DNA of 6,885 bases from Microbacteriaceae bacterium. GTDB lineage: Bacteria > Actinomycetota > Actinomycetes > Actinomycetales > Microbacteriaceae. Shown piece by piece: positions 1 to 5,764 of the stretch. Below the pieces are notes generated by a model. The model was not told the DNA's origin, ran no database searches, and saw nothing but the letters and a program-made list of their open reading frames with translations. Numbering within the stretch: the first letter of the stretch is position 1; each line of letters begins with the position of its first letter. The DNA is taken from NCBI GenBank assembly GCA_003454135.1, contig DMKW01000009.1, positions 12,884 to 19,768 on the forward strand, given 5' to 3'. The translations under genes and the position numbers were made by a program.

Positions 1-348
1 GTGGTGGTGGCGCGGCGTGCCGCCGAGCGAGTGTTCGGCCTGGAAAATTGCGTCCGAGACGAGTTGTTGGGCGTGACCGTTTTCGAGTCGGTAGAACACG
101 CGTTGTCCGTCCTGGCGCGCTGACACGATCCGCGCTAGCCGCAATTTGGCCAAGTGTTGGGAGACGGCGGCCGGCGACTTGTCGACGATGTCGGCCAAAT
201 GGTTCACCGACAGTTCTCCGTCCCTGAGCGCCAAGATGAGGCGGACCCGAGTGGCATCGGCCAGCATCGCGAATACCTCCACCGCCAACTCGACATACTG
301 GCTGTCCGGCTCTCTCCCGCACACTTGCATATCTGCGTCCATACGCAT
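1..348 (-). CDS. ArsR/SmtB-family metal-sensing repressor, KmtR-like (3' end truncated by window)
   Basis: Cytoplasmic winged-helix repressor, read as 116 residues with no stop before base 1, so the C-terminus is missing. The ArsR core is clear: VFAMLADATRVRLIL at 25-39, a recognition helix with SPAAVSQHLAKL at 58-69, then the beta-wing with DGQRVFYRL at 80-88. After it come H92, the pair E105-H106, and the run PRHHH at 112-116. From memory, Mycobacterium tuberculosis KmtR binds Ni(II)/Co(II) through His88, Glu101, His102, His110 and His111. All five are matched here at a constant offset of +4, which supports a nickel/cobalt sensor rather than an arsenic or cadmium one. KmtR represses itself and a cation-diffusion-facilitator exporter; no exporter is in view. 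ATG codons at 348, 342 and 330 are all possible starts. The first has only a weak GAAG upstream, and an imperfect palindrome covers the first two, so the start is uncertain. It lies 27 bp after the DUF2079 gene on the same strand. Confidence 0.88.
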   Translation of the reverse strand, partial: MRMDADMQVCGREPDSQYVELAVEVFAMLADATRVRLILALRDGELSVNHLADIVDKSPAAVSQHLAKLRLARIVSARQDGQRVFYRLENGHAQQLVSDAIFQAEHSLGGTPRHHH

Positions 349-352
349 ATCT
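329..352. promoter_or_regulatory. Candidate ArsR-type operator overlapping the repressor start
   Basis: A perfect 5-4-5 inverted repeat, TGCGT-CCAT-ACGCA, lies at 334-347. Symmetry continues outward with mismatches to about 329-352, giving an imperfect AT-flanked palindrome of about 24 bp. The same stretch contains a direct repeat, GCATATCTGCG at 327-337 and GCATATCTTCG at 345-355. Size and symmetry fit an ArsR/SmtB operator, and autoregulation is usual in that family. It overlaps the ATG codons at 348 and 342, so binding here would block initiation, or the real start is the ATG at 330. Assignment is by symmetry and position only; I did not match it to a verified KmtR site. Confidence 0.4.
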
Positions 353-375
353 TCGCACGAAGGTCGCCACCGCGT

Positions 376-1770
376 TCAACGCGAATCGCGCAGAAGGGTG
401 ATTCCGTCCCGACGCAGAACCACCGAGTAGCCGTGCCCCTCGGCCTCCACGAGATCCCGCTGCTCCTGGGCGCGATGAACCTGGAAGTGCCGCGTCGAAT
501 ACGGGTCGACGACGATCCACTCCGGCCGGATCGAGTTCAGCGGCGCCAGCCCGAAGAGCGTCACCGTGGCACGCGAGGTCAGTTGCGGCACGAGATCGTC
601 CGAGGCGGAGACGGTCGCGCCATCCGGAATTTTCGACAGGGCCGCATCGATTGCCCCGATGCGCGGATTGGGCTGCCACAGCGTCGGCTCGAAGAATCGC
701 GCGAACGAATAGCTCGGGATCAGGCCCAGCGTCACGACCGAGCTGAGCACGACCACGGCACGGATGCCCCATCTGGCACGCCGGGCGTTCGAACGATTCC
801 AGCGAGCGAGCGCCTCGATCATCGCGGCGACGACGATCGGCATGAGCACAGCGCTGTAGTGGTAGCGCGTTCCCCAGTAGTTGGGATCGTCGCCCAGGAA
901 TCTCCACACCAGGGTCGGCACGGCCACAAGCACGATGGGAGAGAACAGTGCAGCGAGGGCCGTAATGGCGAGCGTCAGCACGAGTGTTCCGAGTTTCTCG
1001 TCGACCGACGTCATCGCCACCTCGACGATCGATCTCCCGGCGCCGAACTTGCTCCAGTAGTCGTAACTTCCCGTGGAGTTGACGAGGGGCAGCAACACGG
1101 TCATTTCGATCGCGGATGCCGCGACACCGATCGCGGCCGTGATGATCCCGAGTCGCCTCGCGCCGCGCCACGCGATCAGCGCCCCGATCACGGCGACGGC
1201 AGTGACACCGAGATCCTCCTTCACCAACACGAGAGGCAGCGCCCATGCGGCGGCCGACCCCAGCCGGTGCTGCCCGAGGGCGCTCAGGGAGAACGCGAGC
1301 AGCGGCACGGCGAACGCGATCTCGTGAAAGTCGAACCCGACCGCCGACGCGATGCCGAACGACAGACCGTACACGCATCCCACCACCACGGCCACACTCG
1401 AGCCGAGCGCGCGCCGAGCCCAGGCCACGAGAGGCCAGGCGGCGAGGGCGAACAGGAACGCCTGCGCCACCAGAATGGTGATCGGCGTCGGAAATAGTGC
1501 GTAGAACGGCGCGATTAATACGAGGATCGGATGAAAGTGGTCGCCCAGCAGATTGAAGCCGGGCCCCTTGAGGTCCACGATGGGCGGCCGCAGCGCCGCG
1601 TAATTGCGGATCGCCTGCTCGAAAATGCCGAGGTCATAGCCCCCGGTGTGCACCCGCAGGTGCAATCGGATCGCGAGCGTCGAGTAGACCGCGGTGAGCG
1701 CAACGACGAACCCGAGCGGCAGCGCGTTCGCGCGCAGCCGCGCCCGAATCACGCCACCATTTGCGAGCAT
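376..1770 (-). CDS. DUF2079 family polytopic membrane protein
   Basis: A 464-residue integral membrane protein with many hydrophobic segments, for example about 16-35, 80-115, 125-145, 150-165, 175-200, 207-230, 262-290 and 305-320. It ends in a soluble tail from about 370. DUF2079 hallmarks are visible: GGYDLGIFEQ at 43-52, GDHFHPI at 76-82, DFHE at 147-150, VKEDLG at 183-188 and NYWGTRYHYSA at 297-307. The conserved charged residues in the early loops recall GT-C-type lipid-linked glycosyltransferases, a fold to which I believe this family is related, but the substrate is unknown and I assign no reaction. The length is normal for the family. The only nearby ATG is at 1770, with a GGAGG just one base upstream (1772-1776), an unusually short spacing. 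The gene lies 94 bp downstream of the hydrolase gene and 27 bp upstream of the ArsR gene, so shared transcription is possible. Confidence 0.85.
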   Translation of the reverse strand: MLANGGVIRARLRANALPLGFVVALTAVYSTLAIRLHLRVHTGGYDLGIFEQAIRNYAALRPPIVDLKGPGFNLLGDHFHPILVLIAPFYALFPTPITILVAQAFLFALAAWPLVAWARRALGSSVAVVVGCVYGLSFGIASAVGFDFHEIAFAVPLLAFSLSALGQHRLGSAAAWALPLVLVKEDLGVTAVAVIGALIAWRGARRLGIITAAIGVAASAIEMTVLLPLVNSTGSYDYWSKFGAGRSIVEVAMTSVDEKLGTLVLTLAITALAALFSPIVLVAVPTLVWRFLGDDPNYWGTRYHYSAVLMPIVVAAMIEALARWNRSNARRARWGIRAVVVLSSVVTLGLIPSYSFARFFEPTLWQPNPRIGAIDAALSKIPDGATVSASDDLVPQLTSRATVTLFGLAPLNSIRPEWIVVDPYSTRHFQVHRAQEQRDLVEAEGHGYSVVLRRDGITLLRDSR

Positions 1771-1864
1771 GCCTCCAGTATGGGTACGGGCCCTGAACGG
1801 TTGCCCGGCTATGGGGTGCCCACCCGGTCACGGTCTGACGTGGCCAAAACATCGACGGTCCGTG
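1771..1864. other. Short intergenic gap between hydrolase and DUF2079 genes
   Basis: This 94-bp stretch separates two co-directional minus-strand genes. I see no convincing hairpin followed by a T-run, and no clear -35/-10 pair. The only recognisable element is the GGAGG (minus strand) at 1772-1776, directly against the DUF2079 start. Read-through from the hydrolase gene into the DUF2079 gene is therefore plausible. Confidence 0.4.
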
Positions 1865-3163
1865 TCATTGGTTGAGGCCCCACCGGCTGTAGAGCTCGGG
1901 TAAAGCTCGTCGAATTGCGTACTGGGCGGTGCGCCAATCGTGCGAAGTCGCGGGCGCGTCGAAATAGAGCACGGACATTCCACCCGCGTGCGCATCGGCG
2001 GCAACCTGCTCCATGCCAGGTCTGTACCTGCCGTCGTTCGCCCCGACCTCGAATATCGCGAGTGTGTCAGGGTACGGTGCGTGGGCCGCCAACAGGGATG
2101 AGGGTTTGGCCGCCTCGTAGGCGCTCGTCGATCCATGGAATGCGTCGCGAATAGTGTCCGCGACGGAACCCCGTTTGGGTGCGGTCTCACCGGAAATGTC
2201 GAGGATGCTGCCGAAGAGTTCCGGGTGGCTGGCCCCTAATTGGATCGCGCAGGTGCCGCCTTCCGAGAATCCTCCAATCGCCCACTCGGTCCGGTCCGGG
2301 GCGACATTGAGATTGCTTCGAATCCATGCCGGAACATCGACGGTGAGGTAGGTTTCCGCATTTCCCAGTGGAGAGTCCAAGCACATGGGATTCTGGTCCG
2401 ACGCACCGAGTTGATCTGGCACGACCACGATCGGTGCGAGCCCGCGATGGTGGGTCGCGTAATCGTCCACGATCGTGCCAAGTTGGGCCGACGAGAACAT
2501 GTTGCTCGGGCCGCCCGGTTGCCCGGACAACATGACCAGCACAGGCAACCTTGGCGGGCGGGCGACAAGAGCCGCAGACGGCAGGTAGACGAGCGCCGCC
2601 CTCGGGTGGAACCCGGACACTCTGCCCCGGATGATCGCACTTCCTACGTTGCCGCCGGCTGGCATGCCGGCAGGAGGCTGCCACGAGCGTGACAGGGGGC
2701 CCTTTGCCTCAGGGCCGCCGACCGGAGACGGAAGCTCCAACTTGCTGTATTCGCGACCGATGAGGGCCCCGATGGTGGGAAACTCGCCGACATCGGAGTT
2801 GATACCGGCTGCCCCGGTGAGGGCGAACAGGGCGATTCCCGCGCTGGCGACCAGTTTGCGCCAACGATTCGTGCCGTGAAAGTTTGCGATGGCGACGGCG
2901 ATCGCGGCGAGTGTGGCGCTGAACCAGAAGCGGGTGGCCCACGTCAGTTGAATATCCCAGACGTTGACGACGTCGCCAATCAGCCAGGTCAGCAGGTACC
3001 CGGCGCCGAGTCCGCCCGCGATTCGCGAAACCACTGTCTTCAGCCAGGCACGGTTTGGTCGACGCAGAGCCAGAATGACGAGGACGACGACGCTGCCCGC
3101 GCCGAGAACGCCCAGCACAGGGCTGTCGACAAGTGGAGTAGCCAATACGCCTGTCTGAATCAC
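1865..3163 (-). CDS. Membrane-anchored alpha/beta-hydrolase, esterase family (antigen 85/EstD-like fold)
   Basis: A 432-residue protein with an N-terminal membrane part and a C-terminal serine-hydrolase domain, probably facing outward. Hydrophobic segments lie at about 14-33, 45-63, 76-94 and 104-120, followed by a linker to about 175. The hydrolase domain contains the nucleophile elbow GGFSEGG at 297-303 (Ser300). The likely acid is Asp377 in GANDGR and the likely base His408 in TSHDW, in the normal Ser-Asp-His order. C261 and C305 could form a disulfide. The architecture matches actinobacterial esterase-family proteins related to the mycolyltransferase fold. From memory, one such hydrolase in Corynebacterium is linked to a tRNA-dependent lipid-alanylating enzyme, but the substrate here is unproven. 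The start is GTG at 3163, with AAGGGG at 3168-3173 as ribosome binding site, four bases upstream. It lies 75 bp downstream of the tRNA-like gene on the same strand. Confidence 0.85.
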   Translation of the reverse strand: MIQTGVLATPLVDSPVLGVLGAGSVVVLVILALRRPNRAWLKTVVSRIAGGLGAGYLLTWLIGDVVNVWDIQLTWATRFWFSATLAAIAVAIANFHGTNRWRKLVASAGIALFALTGAAGINSDVGEFPTIGALIGREYSKLELPSPVGGPEAKGPLSRSWQPPAGMPAGGNVGSAIIRGRVSGFHPRAALVYLPSAALVARPPRLPVLVMLSGQPGGPSNMFSSAQLGTIVDDYATHHRGLAPIVVVPDQLGASDQNPMCLDSPLGNAETYLTVDVPAWIRSNLNVAPDRTEWAIGGFSEGGTCAIQLGASHPELFGSILDISGETAPKRGSVADTIRDAFHGSTSAYEAAKPSSLLAAHAPYPDTLAIFEVGANDGRYRPGMEQVAADAHAGGMSVLYFDAPATSHDWRTAQYAIRRALPELYSRWGLNQ

Positions 3164-3167
3164 ATAT

Positions 3168-3173
3168 CCCCTT
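3168..3173 (-). promoter_or_regulatory. Ribosome binding site deciding the GTG start of the hydrolase
   Basis: AAGGGG on the minus strand, followed by ATAT and then GTG at 3163. It supports the GTG as the start. One base earlier, an ATG at 3165-3163 runs straight into TGA (3162-3160), making a start-stop pair that overlaps the GTG. Confidence 0.6.
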
Positions 3174-3238
3174 CGTGCTCTTGAGATGGCGGGCCCGGCC
3201 GCAATCGGTGCTCGGGTTGCATCGTCCCGCGATGGTCG

Positions 3239-3310
3239 TGGAGAAGGCAGGAGTCGAACCTGTGTCTCCCTGCTCGAAAGCAGGCGCTCTACCGACTGAG
3301 CTACTTCCCC
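3239..3310 (-). tRNA. Atypical tRNA-Ala-like gene with a six-base anticodon loop
   Basis: This is a 72-nt cloverleaf. Acceptor stem: GGGGAAG with CTTCTCC, all paired and including G3:U70. Next come T8-A9, a perfect 4-bp D stem GCTC/GAGC and D loop AGTCGGTA with G18-G19. The anticodon stem CCTGC/GCAGG is perfect, the variable loop is GAGAC, and the T loop TTCGACT is normal. The T stem has four pairs plus an A49-C65 mismatch. The discriminator is A73 and no CCA is encoded. G3:U70 with A73 is the AlaRS identity set, and the D-arm and anticodon-stem sequences match alanine UGC tRNAs, whose loop is TTTGCAA or similar. Here the loop is TTTCGA, only six bases, so no anticodon can be placed normally; a program may report Ser(CGA) or Arg(TCG). 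The stems look maintained, which argues against a decayed pseudogene. I infer a chargeable but non-decoding tRNA. A one-base sequencing error is the main alternative. Confidence 0.8.
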
Positions 3311-3340
3311 GACTGGCGTTCATATCTGCCGCAAGGAACA
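3311..3340 (-). promoter_or_regulatory. Weak candidate promoter for the tRNA-like gene
   Basis: On the minus strand, TATGAA at about 3319-3324 lies eight bases before the tRNA 5' end and could act as a -10 element, placing the transcript start next to base 3310. No good -35 hexamer lies 17 bases further upstream. The call rests on position and a partial -10 match only. Confidence 0.25.
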
Positions 3341-3478
3341 TCGGACACTGCGATGAGATGCTATCCCCGTGGTGCTTCAACGGCACGCGGCACGCGGCCA
3401 TTGGGGGCGTATTTTCAGATGACCGCCCGGTTGGCCAAGTATTGCGACGGTGGCGGCGCAAGCGCGCGGAGCGGTTTC

Positions 3479-3508
3479 TGTGACCTTTCTTTGGGGGTCT
3501 TTGTCACA
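3479..3508. promoter_or_regulatory. Spaced inverted repeat TGTGAC-N18-GTCACA upstream of the DUF3566 gene
   Basis: Perfect 6-bp arms at 3479-3484 and 3503-3508 enclose 18 bases. The right arm overlaps TTGTCA (3502-3507), which resembles a -35 hexamer for the plus-strand DUF3566 gene, although no good -10 follows at normal spacing. The arms resemble CRP/GlxR half-sites, but the spacing (N20 between TGTGA and TCACA, not N6) is wrong for that family. It could bind a dimeric or looping regulator, or it may be chance. Downstream, CCGTC recurs at 3522, 3531 and 3538, the last forming a 5-2-5 palindrome with GACGG at 3545-3549. Confidence 0.3.
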
Positions 3509-3592
3509 ATCGAAAGCGGTACCGTCGCGTCCGTCAACCGTCTGGACGGCCCGATGTCCCTTGGTTTGACTGAATGAGGCCTGGAGGCGCAG

Positions 3593-4003
3593 ATGAGCAG
3601 TGTGGCGGACAAGCTGCGCAAAAAGAATCCCCGCCAGCCGAAGTCGACAATGCAGGTGCGATTGAAGCTCGTTCGCATAAACCTCTGGTCGAGCGCGAAG
3701 GTTTCCTTTCTCATTGGGATCAGCCTGGGAGTTTTCGTCATCGTTGGCACGCTTGTGGCATGGACGATCCTCAGCCGGACAGGGGCCTTCGATCAACTGG
3801 ACGCGCTCATATCCGGGGTCACGCCGGGGGCGGGAACCAGCGTCAAATCGTTGCTCAGTCCTGGACGCGTGATGGGCTTTGCGGTCATCGTCGCGTTGCT
3901 CAACCTCGTCGTTATCACGGTCGCGGGAACAATCGCGACCCTGTTGTACAACCTGAGCGTGAAATTCACCGGTGGCCTGTTCATCGGGTTTGTAAACAAG
4001 TAG
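3593..4003 (+). CDS. DUF3566 domain-containing small membrane protein
   Basis: A 136-residue protein with a basic cytoplasmic N-terminus (residues 1-37, many K/R) and the DUF3566 entry motif VRLKLVRINLWSSAKVSFL at 22-40. It has two hydrophobic helices, about 38-60 and 95-120. The loop between them (61-94, with TGAFDQLDALISG at 63-75) is the typical short insert of the family. Start ATG at 3593 has GGAGG at 3582-3586 with normal spacing. DUF3566 proteins are actinobacterial, of unknown biochemical function, and usually encoded directly downstream of gyrA; Mycobacterium Rv0007 is the familiar example. Here gyrA is not upstream: the neighbour is a divergent tRNA-like gene. The gene is therefore either a paralogue or a relocated copy. 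It ends about 47 bp before a strong hairpin shared with the convergent phosphodiesterase gene. Confidence 0.8.
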   Translation: MSSVADKLRKKNPRQPKSTMQVRLKLVRINLWSSAKVSFLIGISLGVFVIVGTLVAWTILSRTGAFDQLDALISGVTPGAGTSVKSLLSPGRVMGFAVIVALLNLVVITVAGTIATLLYNLSVKFTGGLFIGFVNK

Positions 4004-4050
4004 CCCTCGTCCAAACTCGACCTCGGGCCGCAATTCGCACGGCGATCAAG

Positions 4051-4092
4051 GAGGAGCGCCCACGACACCGAGACGGCGACGGGGCGCTCCTC
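4051..4092. terminator. Bidirectional hairpin terminator between convergent genes
   Basis: A perfect 11-bp inverted repeat, GAGGAGCGCCC at 4051-4061 and GGGCGCTCCTC at 4082-4092, encloses a 20-base loop. It lies between the stop of the DUF3566 gene (4003) and the stop of the phosphodiesterase gene (4100), where a terminator serving both strands is expected. There is no real T-run on either side, as is common for actinobacterial hairpin terminators. Confidence 0.65.
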
Positions 4093-4099
4093 GCGCGGG

Positions 4100-5764
4100 T
4101 CAGTACTGGGGCAGCACCTTCGTTCCCTCGATCTTCACTGCCTGGAGGTCGTTCGGGTTCAATCCGAGCACCCTGAGGATCGTCGGTGCGATCTGAGTGG
4201 TTTCCACTGGCGCCGACACGGTCCTGCCGTGGTTGCCGTACAAGCCGGCCACGACCAACGGCACATTGCGGTCGTCAGCACCGGCCCCGCCGTGTTCGGC
4301 GATCTTGGATGCGCCGCCCGTATAAACCACGCCCGTTTGAGCGATCCCGAGGATGTCGGGGTAGCGCGGATCATTTGCCGTCGTACCGAAATAGGAAGCC
4401 ACCTCGACGCCTGCGTAGATTGAGCTGAGCCCCGAGGAGGTCACGCTCGTGGACCCACCGGCAATGTTGTTCCCGGCCGCGGAGTGGGCGGCCAGATAGC
4501 CCTTCGCGAACTGGGCGGCAGCCTGCGAGTGGTCGGACAGCCACAGTTGCATGATGTCATCGTCAGTGGAGAAGGCGACGAGATCCGAGCCGTCCGGGTG
4601 CGTCGCCTTCCAGGCGGAGTTCAGACCGCTGATGATGGGGGAATCTGCCACGCGCGTGAGCGCAGCTGGGTCCATGGGTGACTGGCCGTGTTTGGCGGAG
4701 AGGATGATCGTGGTCGTCCTGGCGAGGCCGTGTGCTGTGATTGCGCCGTCGAGCCTGGCCATCGACGCATTCACGAAGTCCAGAGCCTTGCTCAACAGGG
4801 GTCCGGGAACCTTGCCTCCGGCGAGGTACCCACCCGTGAGCCCATCTGAGGTCGGCAATTTCTGCGCAGTTGACACGGACTGGAAGTTGAGGCCGAAGAT
4901 TGCCGGCACCGCTTGGGCCTTGGTTCCCGAGTGGTTCTTGCCGCCGATCTCGTTGAGCACTGCCTGCACCTTGTAGCCGTCGTACTGCTGGGTGGCCGCA
5001 TTGTCCTTGGTCCAATCCCCTGCGCTGTATGGTGCTGCCGCCTGGCTGTTGATCTCCGGGGTAAAGAGGTCGTCGACGCCCTTGCCAGACGGACCGTTCA
5101 GGATCTCATACGCCGGATGCTTGTCAGCCCACGCCGTCGTGAGACCGGCCCTCTTGGCAACCTCGAAGACCGTGTTCACTTTCAGGTACTGGTGCGGGTA
5201 GATCGGCGTGCAGGTCGCGGGGTCGACGGGCAGTGTTTTCGGATCGAGCAGAGTTTGCGGCTGGCCGGTCATCGAGAGAATGCTGGCCGGCAGCCCGGCC
5301 AGCCCTTGACCCGCATCGAGCGCATTCGGGCTCCTGTCGGCCGCCTCGGTGAAAGCCACTTCGGCTCCCGGCACGGCAGTCGTGCAATCGGTAGTTCCTG
5401 CGGCGAATAGGGCCCGGTTGAAGGTGTCATCGTAGTAAATTCCGGTGGTTGCGGGGTTCCCTCCGGTGAGTTGTCCGACCAACCCAGGGAATGAGTCGGA
5501 CGGCACGGGAGTCTGCGCGTCGGTGTACCTCGCACCTCGGCCGACAAGCGCGGCCAGCGCAGATTCGGGGTGCACGCGCACGAACCAGTCGAGGTCCTTC
5601 TGGTGCAGTCCGTCTACGGAGACCAGCAGCACGTGTTTGGAATGCCGGGCGTCGCTGTCACCGCCTCTGACCTGGGCCAGGGCTGGAGTGGCCGCAGAGC
5701 TTGCCAGCAAGACGGTACTGACAACCGCCCCGATCGCCAGGGCAATCTGGTGTGCTGATTTCAT
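4100..5764 (-). CDS. Secreted alkaline-phosphatase-superfamily phosphodiesterase/phosphatase
   Basis: A 554-residue exported hydrolase of the type I phosphodiesterase/nucleotide pyrophosphatase group, expected to cleave phosphate esters outside the cell with two metal ions. The signal peptide is about residues 1-30: a short basic start, a hydrophobic core and TPALA before Q31. There is no lipobox cysteine. Visible active-site motifs are VSVDG (Asp51, metal) and PSDSFPG at 88-94, whose Ser91 aligns with the Thr nucleophile of nucleotide pyrophosphatases. Further on are ADKHPAYE (Asp214, His216), SAKHGQSPMD at 356-365 (His359) and EHGG (His491). At 358 a Lys stands where classical members have Asp before His; I recall this AKHG version from other proteins annotated as alkaline phosphatase family. 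C127 and C185 might form a disulfide. ATG at 5764 has AAAGG at 5774-5778, nine bases upstream. The substrate is not predictable. It is divergent from the response regulator. Confidence 0.85.
   Translation of the reverse strand: MKSAHQIALAIGAVVSTVLLASSAATPALAQVRGGDSDARHSKHVLLVSVDGLHQKDLDWFVRVHPESALAALVGRGARYTDAQTPVPSDSFPGLVGQLTGGNPATTGIYYDDTFNRALFAAGTTDCTTAVPGAEVAFTEAADRSPNALDAGQGLAGLPASILSMTGQPQTLLDPKTLPVDPATCTPIYPHQYLKVNTVFEVAKRAGLTTAWADKHPAYEILNGPSGKGVDDLFTPEINSQAAAPYSAGDWTKDNAATQQYDGYKVQAVLNEIGGKNHSGTKAQAVPAIFGLNFQSVSTAQKLPTSDGLTGGYLAGGKVPGPLLSKALDFVNASMARLDGAITAHGLARTTTIILSAKHGQSPMDPAALTRVADSPIISGLNSAWKATHPDGSDLVAFSTDDDIMQLWLSDHSQAAAQFAKGYLAAHSAAGNNIAGGSTSVTSSGLSSIYAGVEVASYFGTTANDPRYPDILGIAQTGVVYTGGASKIAEHGGAGADDRNVPLVVAGLYGNHGRTVSAPVETTQIAPTILRVLGLNPNDLQAVKIEGTKVLPQY

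Noticed and set aside
154..1497. 447-codon plus-strand open frame antisense to the ArsR and DUF2079 genes
   Set aside because: The protein is a low-complexity Arg/His/Asp/Glu-rich string typical of the antisense of high-GC genes. It spans two real genes with clear family motifs on the other strand.
3239..3310. Ordinary tRNA-Ser(CGA) or tRNA-Arg(TCG)
   Set aside because: Serine tRNAs need a long variable arm, absent here. Both readings need a seven-base loop that is not present, and the acceptor carries alanine identity.
3239..3310. tRNA as attachment site of an integrated element
   Set aside because: No integrase gene and no second copy of the tRNA 3' end is visible in the window.
3381..3397. 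CGGCACG tandem repeat as a functional element
   Set aside because: Only two full copies of a GC-rich 7-mer; chance is a sufficient explanation in this base composition.
2709..3461. Minus-strand 250-codon open frame across the tRNA and hydrolase start
   Set aside because: It runs through the tRNA gene, has an Arg-rich shadow composition and no recognisable domain.
3479..3508. CRP/GlxR binding site
   Set aside because: The half-sites look right, but the gap between TGTGA and TCACA is 20 bases rather than 6.
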